Below the pieces are notes generated by a model. That model had not been told where the DNA came from. It ran no database searches and saw only the letters and a program-made list of their open reading frames with translations. From NCBI GenBank assembly GCA_025356395.1, contig JANXTA010000101.1:1-52470 (forward strand): 52,470 nt of DNA, written 5' to 3'. A program made the translations under genes and the position numbers. Below are positions 1 to 8,985 of this stretch, piece after piece. Numbering within the stretch: position 1 is the stretch's first letter; the number at the start of each line of letters is the position of its first letter. This DNA comes from Betaproteobacteria bacterium. Lineage in GTDB: Bacteria; Pseudomonadota; Gammaproteobacteria; Burkholderiales; Burkholderiaceae_D.

Positions 1-480
1 CCCATAAAACACCTCCACGATCAAAGGTGTTGCGACGACCGGTTGAATCCGCCCAATATACGTCTCTGGAGTTCGGCAGCCGCTGCAGGACGATGGGCGT
101 GCGACCGTCGATGGGCACCGTCGGCGATGCGTACGACAACGCCATGGCCGAGAGCTTCTTCGCCAGCCTCGAATGCGAACTACTCGACCGCAACAGCTTC
201 CAAAGCAAGGCCGAAGCGCGCCTGGCGTTGTTCACTTACATCGAAGGCTGGTACAACCCGCGACGTCGCCATAGCGCACTCGCTTACCGATCACCGGCCA
301 ACTTCGAGAGCGATCACAGCGACACCTCTCGAACGCCACGACCGCACTCCGGTCCTGACTTGCCCACCGTCGTCGCCTGCGAGCCAGGCGCCGCGCCGCC
401 GGTGGACAAGTCGCCCGAGGTGCTGACCGAGAACGCTTGAAATCAAGTGCCAACCTGTCCGCGACAACGGGGCAACTCCA
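1..480 (+). mobile_element. Right-hand part of an IS3-family insertion sequence
   Basis: This segment holds the C-terminal part of an IS3-type transposase. It is followed by a stretch at about 447-480 that ends in GGGGCAACTCCA, which resembles the terminal repeat of several IS3-family elements. The left end is outside the window or deleted. The outer boundary at 480 is inferred from that terminal sequence. Bases 481-601, between this end and the next gene, show no recognisable feature. Confidence 0.6.
27..440 (+). pseudogene. IS3-family transposase (OrfB) C-terminal remnant
   Basis: The reading frame matches the end of the DDE integrase core of IS3-family OrfB. It has QYTSLEFG, then MGTVGDAYDNAMAESFFASL with the catalytic glutamate in the AES context, then YIEGWYNPRRRHSALAYRSP. 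The aspartate-containing block that normally precedes QYTS (typically HHSDRGSQYTS) is not readable. The upstream residues look unrelated, so the coding part starts abruptly near base 52. Only about 130 residues of a roughly 270-290-residue protein are present, so this copy cannot encode an active transposase. The junction may be an internal deletion that joined the two ends of the element. Family assignment is secure; the position of the break is approximate. Confidence 0.7.
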
Positions 481-601
481 AGACGATCGGCAGCGGCGAC
501 CGGCTCACTGCGATAGCCGAAAGAGATCCACGAGTGCGACCGACCGGCCCCTGGGCGGTTGCCAGGAGGCCAGTCGGACTTGCAGGCCGATCTCCGTTGC
601 C

Positions 602-730
602 TCAAGCGAGAACAGCCAGGAAGTCGGACCAGTCCACTGAAGCCGCGATCGCCGCCATGAACGCGGCAGCGACCAGAACGTGCATCACCAGATCGAGCGA
701 TGGGCGGTTGTAGTCATTATCGAATTTCAT
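602..730 (-). CDS. 42-residue single-span membrane protein (cassette copy 1)
   Basis: This is a short ORF with ATG at 730 and TGA at 602-604. A GGAGAAG ribosome-binding site lies about four bases upstream of the start. The protein has a polar N-terminus (MKFDNDYNRPS), the motif LDLVMH at residues 12-17, and a hydrophobic alanine-rich helix at about residues 14-31, so it probably sits in the inner membrane. It lies 148 bases downstream of the Crp/Fnr-type regulator at 879-1523 on the same strand. A second 42-residue protein at 26456-26584 has the same length, the same position behind a paralogous regulator, and identical residues Y7, L12, D13, V15, M16 and H17 in an ungapped alignment. That parallel is the main evidence that this is a gene. 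I do not recognise the family, and no function is claimed. Confidence 0.72.
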   Translation of the reverse strand: MKFDNDYNRPSLDLVMHVLVAAAFMAAIAASVDWSDFLAVLA

Positions 731-821
731 TTCGCTTCTCCAAAAGAATGTTGTCGACCGGTAGACCATGCTTTAAAGACCGACACGGTCGAATGTACTC
801 GTCACTCTTGTTGAGCGATGT

Positions 822-850
822 GATCAAAGCGACTGGAAGGATGTGACTTA
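822..850 (-). promoter_or_regulatory. Conserved upstream blocks of small membrane protein gene, copy 1
   Basis: Read on the minus strand, TAAGTCAC (850-843) is followed 13 bases later by CTTTGATC (829-822). The first block starts exactly 120 bases before the ATG of the 42-codon gene. The other copy has TAAGTCAC, 13 bases, then CTTTGTTC at exactly the same distance, while the rest of the two intergenic regions is largely diverged apart from the ribosome-binding site. The block starts are 21 bases apart, about two helical turns, which would suit a regulator site. Binding by the adjacent Crp/Fnr protein is an inference. Confidence 0.4.
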
Positions 851-878
851 ATTACGACCGCGCGACGCAAGCGCCTGT

Positions 879-1523
879 CTACCAGCGCGATGGAAACTGC
901 TTGTGGATGACGAGCGTATGTCCCTCCAGGCTCAGGTAACCGCCGCGATCGAGGTCGCTCATGATGCGGTTCACCATTTCGCGCGAGCAACCGACGTGGT
1001 CCGCAATATCCTGCTGGGTCAGTTTCTCATGCACGACGCGGAGCTTTCCGACCAGCGCTGATTTCTGCATCAAGAGGCGAACGATTCGTGCGTAGACGTC
1101 GTCGAGCGCCAGACTCTTAATATGGGCGTTCGAGGTCCTGATCAGCACGATCAGCTTTGAAATTACCCGCAGGGCCAGCGCTGGATGACCTGCGATCATC
1201 GAGATGTATTCGTCGATGGGAATGACTCTGCAGATCGTCTTCTGAAGCGTCATGACCGATGCGGTCCGCAAGCCTCCATCTAGCGTGGGTTCACCCAGCA
1301 GATCACCCGGTCCGAACTTGGCGAATATGACGGTCTTGCCGTGCTCATTGGTCGAATAGATCCTTCCGGCGCCTTCCTTGATCAGGAACAGCGCATCGCT
1401 CGAATCGCCTTCATTGATGATGATCGTTCTAGCCGGAAAGGACCGCAGGGTGCCGCACTGTCCCAGATGTTCTGTCCATTGCGAATCCATCGTAGCGGCA
1501 AGCGTATCTTTTGAATCAGGCAT
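879..1523 (-). CDS. Crp/Fnr-family transcriptional regulator (cassette copy 1)
   Basis: This 214-residue protein has an N-terminal cyclic-nucleotide-binding-type beta barrel (EGDSSDALFLIKEGAGRIYS, GDLLGEPTLDGG), a dimerisation helix (KSLALDDVYARIVRLLM) and a C-terminal winged helix-turn-helix (LTQQDIADHVGCSREMVNRI). The recognition helix keeps the R, E and R of the E. coli CRP helix CSRETVGRI. No N-terminal cysteine cluster of the FNR type is present, so an oxygen-sensing [4Fe-4S] cluster is unlikely. The ligand is unknown. The start at ATG 1523 (MPDSKD) was chosen because the barrel aligns from there; the frame remains open upstream. About half the residues match the regulator at 25677-26324, by eye. 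The next gene on this strand is the 42-residue membrane protein. Confidence 0.88.
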   Translation of the reverse strand: MPDSKDTLAATMDSQWTEHLGQCGTLRSFPARTIIINEGDSSDALFLIKEGAGRIYSTNEHGKTVIFAKFGPGDLLGEPTLDGGLRTASVMTLQKTICRVIPIDEYISMIAGHPALALRVISKLIVLIRTSNAHIKSLALDDVYARIVRLLMQKSALVGKLRVVHEKLTQQDIADHVGCSREMVNRIMSDLDRGGYLSLEGHTLVIHKQFPSRW

Positions 1524-1977
1524 CGTGCATTCCGCTCTCGTGATTGTGGGAACAACTCGAATATACGGCCAAGGCCAGTGCACTCGCAATGTCACGTTGG
1601 AACAGATGTTCTTTAGAGAGACGCGTGCAACGCGTCGTTAAAAGCGCTTCGCGTCCTTCGTCCTTTGGAATCGCCGGCTGTGGCTGGCTTCGACGAATGG
1701 AATGGAATTCGATTGCTGCTTCGATGCCGATCATCGCGTGTTCCGGTGCCCCGGCGACGTGCGTGGGCCCGTATGGTGGAGACGACCGATACGGTTGAAC
1801 AGCGGCATTTGCCGAATGTGCGCGTACCGCAGCTTTTCCGGCGTTGCTCCGGACCTTCGTGTTCGACGATGGGAGCGGAAGGAGGCGGGTCGCGACCTTG
1901 GAATGGCGTGCCCGCGGAGCGTGACCGCATTCCACAAAGAAATAGGATTTGGCGCGTTGCCAACCCCTTGCATCTTC
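1524..1977. other. Intergenic region without a recognisable gene
   Basis: These 454 bases between the Crp/Fnr gene and tRNA-Asn contain several overlapping short frames. None has a family match, a good ribosome-binding site or a credible composition. Frames running into the tRNA give the familiar antisense-tRNA peptide LPDLDSNQGHTD and are artefacts. The part nearest 1524 must hold the promoter of the regulator gene, but I could not define it. Confidence 0.5.
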
Positions 1978-2053
1978 TGGCTCCCCGACCTGGACTCGAA
2001 CCAGGGACACACGGATTAACAGTCCGTTGCTCTACCAACTGAGCTATCGGGGA
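1978..2053 (-). tRNA. tRNA-Asn (GTT anticodon)
   Basis: Read on the minus strand, the sequence folds as a complete tRNA. The 7-bp acceptor stem is TCCCCGA paired with TCGGGGA. The D arm is GCTC/GAGC with loop AGTTGGTA. The anticodon stem is ACGGA/TCCGT with loop CTGTTAA, giving anticodon GTT. The T arm is CCTGG/CCAGG with loop TTCGAGT. The discriminator base is G and the CCA end is encoded. Total length is 76 bases. It lies 16 bases beyond the end of the aminotransferase gene on the same strand. Confidence 0.97.
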
Positions 2054-2069
2054 ATTTGGGGGATCGCGA

Positions 2070-3308
2070 TTATAGCGATGCCGTCGAAAGAGCGTCAACG
2101 CGGGGCTGCGTGACTGTGGCAATCGCGTCAGCGACCGTGTCGATGTTGTGCTCGTTCAGCGCGGCGACGCACATGCGGCCCGTATTCAACGCGTAGATCG
2201 CGAACTCGTCGCGCAGGCGCGCGACCTGCTCGGGCGTGAGGCCCGAGTAAGAGAACATGCCGCGCTGCCTCGTGATGTGATCGAAGCTCACCGTCGGCAT
2301 GCGTTGCTTCAGGCGCGCGACCAGGCCGACGCGCATCGCGCGGATCCGGTCGCGCATGCCGCCGAGTTCTTCTTCCCACGAGGCGCGCAACTTCGGGTCG
2401 CTTAGCACGACCGTGACGGTCGCACCGCCGTGCGTCGGAGGGCTCGAATAGTTGGTGCGGATCACGCGCTTGAGCTGGCTCAGTACGCGAGTCGATTCGG
2501 CCTTGTCAGCCGTCACGATCGACAGCGCACCGACGCGTTCGCCATACAGCGAGAACGACTTCGAGAACGAACTCGCCACGAGGAACTCCAGGCCCGCGCC
2601 GGCAAACGCGCGGACCACGGCGGCGTCCGCTTCGACGCCGTCCGCGAAACCCTGGTACGCGATGTCGAGGAAGGGCATCAGGCCGCGCTCGGCGACGATG
2701 TCGATGATGCGGGCCCACTGGTCCCGATCGGGGTCCGCGCCGGTGGGGTTGTGGCAGCACGCGTGGAGCACGACGACCGTGCCCGGTCGCGCGGCTTCGA
2801 GCGCGCCGATCATGCCTTCGAAGTCGATGCCTTTGGTCGCCGCGTGGTAGTACGGATAGCCTCGCACCTGGAAGCCGGCCTGCGTGAACAGGGCGAGATG
2901 GTTCTCCCAGCTCGGATCGCTGATCAGCACCTCGGCCTGCGGCGTCAACTGGCGCAGGAAGTCCGCGCCGACCTTCAGCGCGCCAGTCCCTCCCAGCGCC
3001 TGGACGGTCACGACACGCCCGTCTGCCAGCACCTGTGCGTTTTCGCCGAACAGCAGTTTCTGCGCGAGCTGGTTGTAGAGCGCGATTCCGTCGATCGGCA
3101 GGTAACTGCGCGCCAATGCCTTTGTGATCCGCATGCTTTCGGCTTCGCGAACGGCCGTCAGCACCGGTACCCTGCCATCGGCATCGGTGTAAACGCCCAC
3201 TCCCAGATTGATCTTGAGCGGGCGATCGTCGGCGTTGAATACCTCAGTCATGCCGAGGATGGGGTCCTTGGGGGCCAGCTCGACGCTGTGGAAAAGAGAG
3301 GTGGTCAT
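2070..3308 (-). CDS. tyrB: Aromatic-amino-acid / aspartate aminotransferase
   Basis: This is a pyridoxal-phosphate enzyme of aminotransferase class I, subgroup Ia/AspC-TyrB. It transfers the amino group between aromatic amino acids or aspartate and 2-oxoglutarate in the cytoplasm. The N-terminus (LAPKDPILGMTEVFNAD) and INLGVGVYTDADG are typical of the family. HNPTGADP and the Schiff-base lysine K250 in SSFSKSFSLYGERVG are present, as are the C-terminal RGMFSYSGLT and the arginine in LNTGRMCVAALN. At 412 residues it is slightly longer than the usual 397-400. ATG 3308 was chosen because the family N-terminus begins there; the longer open frame upstream has no similarity. It is divergent from uvrB, a common arrangement in Burkholderiales. 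TyrB and AspC specificity cannot be separated by reading. Confidence 0.93.
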   Translation of the reverse strand: MTTSLFHSVELAPKDPILGMTEVFNADDRPLKINLGVGVYTDADGRVPVLTAVREAESMRITKALARSYLPIDGIALYNQLAQKLLFGENAQVLADGRVVTVQALGGTGALKVGADFLRQLTPQAEVLISDPSWENHLALFTQAGFQVRGYPYYHAATKGIDFEGMIGALEAARPGTVVVLHACCHNPTGADPDRDQWARIIDIVAERGLMPFLDIAYQGFADGVEADAAVVRAFAGAGLEFLVASSFSKSFSLYGERVGALSIVTADKAESTRVLSQLKRVIRTNYSSPPTHGGATVTVVLSDPKLRASWEEELGGMRDRIRAMRVGLVARLKQRMPTVSFDHITRQRGMFSYSGLTPEQVARLRDEFAIYALNTGRMCVAALNEHNIDTVADAIATVTQPRVDALSTASL

Positions 3309-3522
3309 GTCAATGGCATTCGCAAGAATGGGATGGGCGGGTGCGGAAAGAAATACTTCGTAACCGACTGATTCGGCTCCCGATTCAAAAACTGCTGGCT
3401 TCGCGCACACGTTCGGCGCGATAATCTGGTTTCGATGCCGCAGCGCACCAACGATGTTCGTGGGGCGTGTCGCGCGCTCTTTGTGGTGCTGCAAAACGCA
3501 CTGCAACCGCACAAATCCTAGC

Positions 3523-5622
3523 ATGGCCGCCAACCTCGCCCCCCAGCCGAACGACGCTGATCTTGTGTCGTTCGCGGGAAGTCCATTCCAGCTTTTCCAG
3601 CCGTTCAAGCCGGCTGGTGATCAACCGCAGGCGATCGACAAGCTGGTCGAGGGTCTGGACGACGGGCTGGCATTTCAGACCCTGCTCGGCGTCACCGGCT
3701 CCGGCAAAACCTTTACGATGGCTAATGTCATCGCCCGGGCGGGGCGACCGGCTCTAATCCTCGCACCGAACAAGACGCTGGCTGCGCAGCTGTACTCCGA
3801 ATTCCGCGAGTTTTTCCCGAACAACGCGGTCGAGTACTTCGTCAGCTACTACGATTACTATCAGCCCGAGGCCTACGTGCCTCAGCGCGACCTGTTCATC
3901 GAGAAGGACTCGTCGATCAACGAGCACATCGAGCAGATGCGCCTGTCGGCGACCAAGTCGCTGATGGAGCGGCGAGATGTGATCATCGTCGGCACCGTCT
4001 CGACGATCTACGGCATCGGCAATCCGAGCGAGTATCACAAGATGATCCTGACGCTGCGCGTCAAGGATCGGGTCAGCCAGCGCGATGTGATCGCCAAGCT
4101 GATCCAGATGCAATACCAGCGCAACGAGGTCGATTTTGGGCGCGGCACCTTTCGGGTTCGGGGCGACGTGATCGACGTCTTTCCTGCCGAGCACGCCGAA
4201 CTTGCCGTGCGCATCGAACTGTTCGACGACGAGATCGAGAGCATGCAGCTCTTCGATCCGCTGACCGGCCGCGTGCGCCAGAAGATTCCGCGCTTCACGA
4301 TCTATCCGGGCTCCCACTACGTCACGCAGCGCGGCACGGTGCTCAACGCGATCGAGACCATCAAGGCCGAGTTGCGCGAACGTCTCGACTGGTTCTATAA
4401 GGAGAATCGCCTCGTCGAAGCGCAGCGCATCGAGCAGCGGACGCGTTTCGACCTGGAGATGATGACCGAAGTCGGTCACTGCAAAGGCATCGAGAATTAT
4501 TCGCGGCACATCTCGGGATCGTTGCCCGGCGAGCCGCCTTCGACGCTGATCGACTACCTCCCCGACGATGCGCTGATCTTCTTCGACGAGAGTCACGCGC
4601 TGATCGGTCAGCTCACCGGCATGTACCGCGGCGACCGCGCGCGTAAGCAGAACCTCGTCGATTACGGCTTCCGGCTCCCGTCGGCGCTCGACAACCGGCC
4701 GCTGAAGTTCGACGAGTTCGAGGGCAAGGTTCGGCAGGGCGTCTTTGTTTCCGCCACCCCTGCCGATTACGAAAAAACGCACGCGGGGCAAGTGGTCGAG
4801 CAGTTGGTGCGGCCGACGGGGCTGATCGATCCGCGCATCGAAGTGCGTCCGGCCAGCACGCAGGTCGACGACGTGCTGTCAGAAATCAACAAGCGCGTGG
4901 TGGTCGGCGATCGCGTCCTGGTCACGACCCTGACCAAGCGGATGGCCGAGCAACTGACCGACTACCTCAGCGAACACGGCGTCAAAGTGCGTTATCTGCA
5001 TTCCGACATCGAGACGGTCGAGCGCGCCGAGATCATTCGCGATCTGCGGCTCGGCGTTTTCGACGTCCTGGTGGGAATCAATCTGCTGCGCGAGGGCCTC
5101 GACATTCCGGAGGTATCGCTGGTCGCGATTCTCGACGCCGACAAGGAAGGGTTTCTCCGTGCCGAGCGTTCGTTGATCCAGACCATCGGGCGGGCGGCAC
5201 GAAACATCAACGGGACGGCGATCCTCTACGGCGATTCCATCACCGAATCGATGCGGCGGGCGATCGACGAAACCGACCGGCGGCGCGCGAAGCAGGTCGC
5301 GTTCAACACCGCAAACGGGATCGTGCCGAGGGGCGTCATCAAGCAGGTCCGCGACATGATCGACGGCGTTTACGACTCGTCGTCGGCGCGAACGGAACTC
5401 AAGGCGGCGCAGGAAAAGGCGCGGTACGGCGCGATGGACGAGAAGCATCTTGCTCGCGAGATCAAGCGGCTGGAGAAGGCGATGCTCGACCACGCGCGCA
5501 ACTTGGAATTCGAGGAGGCGGCTCGATCTAGAGATCAGCTATTGCATCTGAAGCAGCAGATCTTCGGGGCCACAGGCGACACCAATGTCCTGCCGCTTTC
5601 AGATGGGAACAAGGCCGCCTGA
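3523..5622 (+). CDS. uvrB: Excinuclease ABC subunit B
   Basis: UvrB is the damage-verification helicase-like subunit of nucleotide excision repair; it is loaded by UvrA and recruits UvrC. The protein has Walker [11 protein letters not shown] near residue 58, the beta-hairpin region [17 protein letters not shown] that clamps DNA, DESH in the Walker B position, and helicase motifs V and VI ([22 protein letters not shown]). A C-terminal UVR domain follows ([14 protein letters not shown]). Length is 699 residues, near the usual 670-700. ATG 3523 (MAANLAPQ) is used; the frame stays open upstream to 3454 but the added residues look non-coding. I found no convincing LexA box (CTGT-N8-ACAG) upstream, although uvrB is SOS-regulated in many bacteria. 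Confidence 0.97.
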   Translation: MAANLAPQPNDADLVSFAGSPFQLFQPFKPAGDQPQAIDKLVEGLDDGLAFQTLLGVTGSGKTFTMANVIARAGRPALILAPNKTLAAQLYSEFREFFPNNAVEYFVSYYDYYQPEAYVPQRDLFIEKDSSINEHIEQMRLSATKSLMERRDVIIVGTVSTIYGIGNPSEYHKMILTLRVKDRVSQRDVIAKLIQMQYQRNEVDFGRGTFRVRGDVIDVFPAEHAELAVRIELFDDEIESMQLFDPLTGRVRQKIPRFTIYPGSHYVTQRGTVLNAIETIKAELRERLDWFYKENRLVEAQRIEQRTRFDLEMMTEVGHCKGIENYSRHISGSLPGEPPSTLIDYLPDDALIFFDESHALIGQLTGMYRGDRARKQNLVDYGFRLPSALDNRPLKFDEFEGKVRQGVFVSATPADYEKTHAGQVVEQLVRPTGLIDPRIEVRPASTQVDDVLSEINKRVVVGDRVLVTTLTKRMAEQLTDYLSEHGVKVRYLHSDIETVERAEIIRDLRLGVFDVLVGINLLREGLDIPEVSLVAILDADKEGFLRAERSLIQTIGRAARNINGTAILYGDSITESMRRAIDETDRRRAKQVAFNTANGIVPRGVIKQVRDMIDGVYDSSSARTELKAAQEKARYGAMDEKHLAREIKRLEKAMLDHARNLEFEEAARSRDQLLHLKQQIFGATGDTNVLPLSDGNKAA

Positions 5623-5681
5623 CCGGCGGTTGTCGAAGAAATCGTGAGGGGTTCGAGGACCCGTCGAATAAGGTGACGAAT

Positions 5682-6185
5682 ATGCCGAAGTACGAAGCTT
5701 TCAAGATTCTGATCGTCTGCATGGGCAACATCTGCCGTTCGCCCACGGCCGAAGCGGTGTTCCGCGCGAAGGTCCGCGAAGCGGGACTGGAGAAGCACGT
5801 GACCGTCGGTTCCGCGGGCACGCACGGTTTCCATGTCGGCGAAGCGCCCGACACGCGCGCCTCGCGCGCAGCGAAGAAGCGTGGCTACGACATGGACACG
5901 CTGGTCGCCCGCCAGATCTCGAAGGAAGACTTCTCGCACTACGACCTGATTCTCGCGATGGACTGGGAGAATCACGCGCTGATGCAGCAGATCGCGCCGC
6001 GCCAGTATCACCACAAGATCAAGCTGCTGATGAGCTTCGCGACGGAGCACGAGTCGGCGGTCGTTCCCGATCCTTATTACGGCGGGGCCGACGGCTTCGA
6101 GGTGGTTCTTGACTACGTTGAGGATGCCTGCATCAACCTGCTCGATTTCGTTCGTCGGCGCATGGCTCAGAAGGCAGCAGCCTGA
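5682..6185 (+). CDS. Low-molecular-weight protein-tyrosine phosphatase
   Basis: This is a cytoplasmic phosphatase of the LMW-PTP family that hydrolyses phosphotyrosine through a cysteinyl-phosphate intermediate. The P-loop C-x5-R is CMGNICRS, with C13 and R19 counted from ATG 5682. The general-acid aspartate is in VPDPYYGG near residue 126. Length is 167 residues, typical of the family. ATG 5682 was preferred over GTG 5673 because AAGG at 5670-5673 is well placed for it. In this gene order it usually lies between uvrB and the isc operon. No tyrosine kinase or exopolysaccharide genes are nearby, so its substrate cannot be inferred. Confidence 0.93.
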   Translation: MPKYEAFKILIVCMGNICRSPTAEAVFRAKVREAGLEKHVTVGSAGTHGFHVGEAPDTRASRAAKKRGYDMDTLVARQISKEDFSHYDLILAMDWENHALMQQIAPRQYHHKIKLLMSFATEHESAVVPDPYYGGADGFEVVLDYVEDACINLLDFVRRRMAQKAAA

Positions 6186-6213
6186 CAGGATCGGTCGGTC
6201 GGCAGGAAGACGG

Positions 6214-6237
6214 CGGCCCCTATCGGGGCCGTTTCTT
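6214..6237 (+). terminator. Intrinsic terminator after the phosphatase gene
   Basis: A 7-bp GC stem, CGGCCCC (6214-6220) with GGGGCCG (6225-6231), has a 4-base loop and is followed by TTTCTTC. It lies 28 bases after the phosphatase stop and before the isc promoter, separating the two units. Confidence 0.8.
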
Positions 6238-6272
6238 CGATTGAGTTTCGATATATTGCAGTGGGGCGGGCA

Positions 6273-6305
6273 ATAGTTGACTGATTTAGTCGGAAATAGT
6301 ATCTT
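6273..6305 (+). promoter_or_regulatory. isc operon promoter with IscR type 1-like site
   Basis: TTGACT (6277-6282) and TATCTT (6300-6305), spaced by 17 bases, form a sigma-70-type promoter. Overlapping it, ATAGTTGACTGATTTAGTCG at 6273-6292, continuing GAAAT, closely resembles the remembered IscR type 1 operator (ATAGTTGACT...AGTCGGGTAT type). The placement over the core promoter fits autorepression by [2Fe-2S]-IscR as known in E. coli. The site was matched by eye. Confidence 0.75.
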
Positions 6306-6339
6306 TCGGTTTCCAGCTACCAGCCGTACCCCGGAAACA

Positions 6340-6837
6340 ATGCGTCTCACCACCAAAGGCCGTTTTGCCGTCACCGCGATGATCGACCTCGCGCTGCGCG
6401 AGCACGCCGGTCCGGTGGCGCTAGCCGGGATCAGCGGGCGGCAGAGCATCTCGCTGTCCTACCTTGAACAACTGTTCGGCAAGCTGCGCCGCAACGCGTT
6501 GGTCGATAGCGTCCGCGGTCCCGGCGGCGGTTACCGGCTCGGCCGGGCGTCCTCGGATATTTCGGTCGCCGAGATCATCGATGCCGTCGACGAGTCCGTG
6601 GATGCGACGCAATGCAAGGGCAAGGAGAATTGCCTCGAGGAACGTCGCTGCCTGACGCACGACCTGTGGGCCAACCTGAACACCCGCATGGTCCAGTACC
6701 TCTCCGGCGTGTCGCTGGAGGACTTGGTCAGCGAGCAACGCGATCGCCTGATGCGTTGCGAGACCACTCCGCAAGTTCACGTGCTGCGCGATCGTCGCCC
6801 GCCGTGCGAGAAGACCGCAGACGCGGTCGTCAACTAG
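6340..6837 (+). CDS. iscR: Iron-sulfur cluster assembly regulator IscR
   Basis: IscR is an Rrf2-family winged-helix repressor that binds a [2Fe-2S] cluster and controls Fe-S biogenesis. The N-terminus [19 protein letters not shown] is the family signature. The recognition region [14 protein letters not shown] and the wing GPGGGYRL are intact. The cluster ligands C92, C98, C104 and H107 ([14 protein letters not shown]) match the E. coli numbering. Length is 165 residues. The frame extends upstream to 6277 inside the promoter, so ATG 6340 is the start. It is the first gene of the isc operon, 10 bases before iscS. Confidence 0.97.
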   Translation: MRLTTKGRFAVTAMIDLALREHAGPVALAGISGRQSISLSYLEQLFGKLRRNALVDSVRGPGGGYRLGRASSDISVAEIIDAVDESVDATQCKGKENCLEERRCLTHDLWANLNTRMVQYLSGVSLEDLVSEQRDRLMRCETTPQVHVLRDRRPPCEKTADAVVN

Positions 6838-6847
6838 GAAACCTGTC

Positions 6848-8062
6848 ATGCAATCTACGCTTCCGATCTACATGGACTATTCGTCGACCACTCCGGTCGA
6901 TCCGCGTGTCGCCGAGAAGATGATCCCGTTCCTGACGTCGCAGTTCGGCAACCCGGCGTCGCGCAGCCATCCCTTCGGCTGGGATGCGGAGTCGGCCGTC
7001 GAGAACGCGCGTGAGGAAGTCGCCAAGCTGGTGAACTGCGACCCGCGCGAGATCATCTGGACGTCGGGCGCCACCGAAGGTAACAACCTCGCGATCAAAG
7101 GCGCCGCTCATTTCTACAAGGAAAAGGGCAAGCACCTGATCACGGTCAAGACCGAGCACAAGGCCGTCCTCGACACCTGCCGTGAGCTGGAGCGTGAAGG
7201 CTTCGAAGTCACCTATCTGCAGCCGCAGTCCAACGGCCTGATCACGCTCGACCAGCTGCGCGACGCGATCCGTCCGGACACCGTCTTGGCGTCGGTCATG
7301 CTGGTCAACAACGAGATCGGCGTCATCCAGGACATCCCGGCCATCGGCGAGCTGTGTCGCGAACGCGGCGTTATCTTCCACGTCGACGCTGCGCAGGCCA
7401 CCGGCAAGGTCGCGATCGACCTGACGAACTGGAAGGTTGACCTGATGACCTTCACCGCGCACAAGACCTACGGCCCGAAGGGCATCGGCGCGCTGTACGT
7501 GCGCCGCAAGCCGCGCGTGCGCCTCGAAGCGCAGATGCACGGCGGTGGTCATGAGCGTGGCATGCGGTCGGGCACGCTGGCCACGCACCAGATCGTCGGT
7601 ATGGGCGAGTGCTTCCGCCTCGCACGCCTCGAGATGAATACCGAGAACGAGCGCGTGCGCATGCTGCATGATCGGCTGTGGAACGGCCTGTCGGACATCG
7701 AAGAGGTTTACCTCAACGGCGACGCCGAGCAGCGCGTGCCGCACAACCTCAACGTCAGCTTCAACTTCGTCGAGGGCGAGTCGCTGATCATGGGCATCAA
7801 GGAACTCGCGGTGTCGTCGGGTTCGGCTTGCACGTCGGCCAGCCTGGAGCCCAGCTATGTGCTGCGCGCCCTGGGTCGCAGCGACGAGCTCGCGCACTCG
7901 TCGATCCGCTTCACGATCGGCCGCTTCACCACCGAGTCGGACGTGGACTTCGCGATCAACCTGCTGAAGTCGAAGATCGCCAAGCTGCGCGACCTCTCGC
8001 CGCTGTGGGACATGTACAAGGACGGCATCGACATGGAATCGATCCAGTGGTCGGCGCATTAA
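6848..8062 (+). CDS. iscS: Cysteine desulfurase IscS
   Basis: IscS converts cysteine to alanine and passes persulfide sulfur to IscU and other acceptors such as tRNA-thiolation proteins. The pyridoxal-phosphate lysine is K206 in [14 protein letters not shown]. The catalytic loop cysteine is C328 in [20 protein letters not shown]. Both positions equal those of the E. coli enzyme, and the length of 404 residues is the same. The N-terminus [20 protein letters not shown] is typical. GGAAA lies just upstream of the ATG. It sits between iscR and iscU in the canonical operon. Confidence 0.98.
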   Translation: MQSTLPIYMDYSSTTPVDPRVAEKMIPFLTSQFGNPASRSHPFGWDAESAVENAREEVAKLVNCDPREIIWTSGATEGNNLAIKGAAHFYKEKGKHLITVKTEHKAVLDTCRELEREGFEVTYLQPQSNGLITLDQLRDAIRPDTVLASVMLVNNEIGVIQDIPAIGELCRERGVIFHVDAAQATGKVAIDLTNWKVDLMTFTAHKTYGPKGIGALYVRRKPRVRLEAQMHGGGHERGMRSGTLATHQIVGMGECFRLARLEMNTENERVRMLHDRLWNGLSDIEEVYLNGDAEQRVPHNLNVSFNFVEGESLIMGIKELAVSSGSACTSASLEPSYVLRALGRSDELAHSSIRFTIGRFTTESDVDFAINLLKSKIAKLRDLSPLWDMYKDGIDMESIQWSAH

Positions 8063-8136
8063 CGGATCTGGTCTGACGGTCAATCGGCCGGCGCTGCGGC
8101 ATCCTTCCGGCGCTGGATTAAGTCAAGGAGCACGAC

Positions 8137-8547
8137 ATGGCATATAGCGAAAAAGTACTCGACCACTACGAGAACCCACGAAACGTGGGTTCGTTCCAGG
8201 GCAGCGACGACGCGGTCGGCACCGGCATGGTCGGCGCTCCGGCCTGCGGCGACGTGATGAAGTTGCAGATCCGCGTCGGGGCCGACGGCCGCATCGAGGA
8301 CGCCAAGTTCAAGACCTATGGTTGCGGCTCGGCCATCGCGTCGTCGTCGCTCGTCACCGAATGGGTCAAGGGCAAGACGCTCGACGAGGCGATGAGCATC
8401 CGTAACACGGCGATCGCCGAGGAGCTCGCGCTGCCGCCGGTCAAGATCCATTGCTCGATCCTCGCCGAAGACGCGATCAAGGCCGCGGTACAGGACTATC
8501 GGACGAAGCACATGGACGTCGCTGTGGCGGAGAAGATGGCAGCGTGA
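8137..8547 (+). CDS. iscU: Fe-S cluster scaffold protein IscU
   Basis: IscU is the scaffold on which [2Fe-2S] and [4Fe-4S] clusters are assembled before chaperone-assisted transfer. All key residues are present: C37 and D39 (APACGDVM), C63 ([10 protein letters not shown]), and H105 and C106 (KIHCSIL). The LPPVK motif recognised by the chaperone HscA is at residues 99-103. Length is 136 residues, slightly longer than E. coli IscU (128) through a short C-terminal tail. An AAGGAG ribosome-binding site precedes ATG 8137. The next gene begins 2 bases after the stop. Confidence 0.98.
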   Translation: MAYSEKVLDHYENPRNVGSFQGSDDAVGTGMVGAPACGDVMKLQIRVGADGRIEDAKFKTYGCGSAIASSSLVTEWVKGKTLDEAMSIRNTAIAEELALPPVKIHCSILAEDAIKAAVQDYRTKHMDVAVAEKMAA

Positions 8548-8549
8548 CC

Positions 8550-8933
8550 ATGGTCGCCGATCCAGTCTTCATACCCGTTGCGACGGTCGATCGCGGTGGC
8601 GTCGTCACGTCGGGTGTCGCGCTGACCGAGAAGGCCGCGCGTCATGTCGCGCGCTACATCGAGCGGCGCGGGAAGGGCCATGGCCTGCGCGTCGGCGTGC
8701 GCACGACTGGCTGCTCGGGGCTCGCCTACAAGCTCGAGTATGTCGACGAGCCGGTGGCAGAGGACTGCGTGTTCGAAAGTCATGGCGTCAAGGTCTTCGT
8801 CGATCCGAAGAGCATGCCGTACATCGAAGGCACCGAGCTCGACTTCACCCGCGAAGGGCTGAACGAAGGCTTCAAGTTCCGCAACCCCAACGTCAAGGAC
8901 GAATGCGGTTGCGGCGAGAGCTTCCGGATCTGA
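8550..8933 (+). CDS. iscA: A-type Fe-S carrier protein IscA
   Basis: IscA is an A-type carrier that delivers Fe-S clusters to target proteins, especially under aerobic growth. The three conserved cysteines are C55 ([13 protein letters not shown]) and C119 and C121 (DECGCGESF). At 127 residues it is longer than E. coli IscA (107), with about 20 extra residues at the N-terminus before [12 protein letters not shown]. The core could therefore start later, but the ATG at 8550, two bases after the iscU stop, suits translational coupling. GTG 8544 is an in-frame alternative overlapping the iscU stop. Confidence 0.95.
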   Translation: MVADPVFIPVATVDRGGVVTSGVALTEKAARHVARYIERRGKGHGLRVGVRTTGCSGLAYKLEYVDEPVAEDCVFESHGVKVFVDPKSMPYIEGTELDFTREGLNEGFKFRNPNVKDECGCGESFRI

Positions 8934-8958
8934 TCGCAGCTCCCACGCACAACGCATC

Positions 8959-8984
8959 AAGGCGGCGCGGCCGCCTTGTTTTTT
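8959..8984 (+). terminator. Strong intrinsic terminator hairpin between iscA and hscB
   Basis: A perfect 8-bp stem, AAGGCGGC (8959-8966) with GCCGCCTT (8970-8977), has a 3-base loop and is followed by GTTTTTTG at 8978-8985. The U-tract ends directly at the hscB start codon (ATG 8986). The structure therefore splits the isc operon into iscRSUA and hscBA-fdx-iscX and leaves no room for a normal ribosome-binding site before hscB. No separate promoter was identified for the downstream genes. Confidence 0.85.
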
Positions 8985-8985
8985 G

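Noticed and set aside
843-850. TAAGTCAC as half of a classical CRP site
   Set aside because: No TGTGA partner at the required 6-base spacing exists in either copy, so it is listed only as a conserved block.
1665-2042. Open frames crossing the tRNA-Asn gene
   Set aside because: They contain the standard antisense-tRNA peptides (for example PDLDSNQGHTD) and have no independent support.
1-2053. Genomic island inserted at tRNA-Asn
   Set aside because: An IS remnant lies nearby, but there is no integrase, no repeat of the tRNA 3' end and no clear boundary.
2430-3371. 313-codon plus-strand frame opposite the aminotransferase
   Set aside because: It is the complement of a well-supported gene, rich in R, H, D and V as expected for a GC-rich shadow.
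3309-3522. LexA box upstream of uvrB
   Set aside because: No CTGT-N8-ACAG match was found; the nearest CTG...CAG pairs have wrong spacing.
6830-8083. 417-codon minus-strand frame opposite iscS
   Set aside because: A shadow of iscS; no domain is recognisable.
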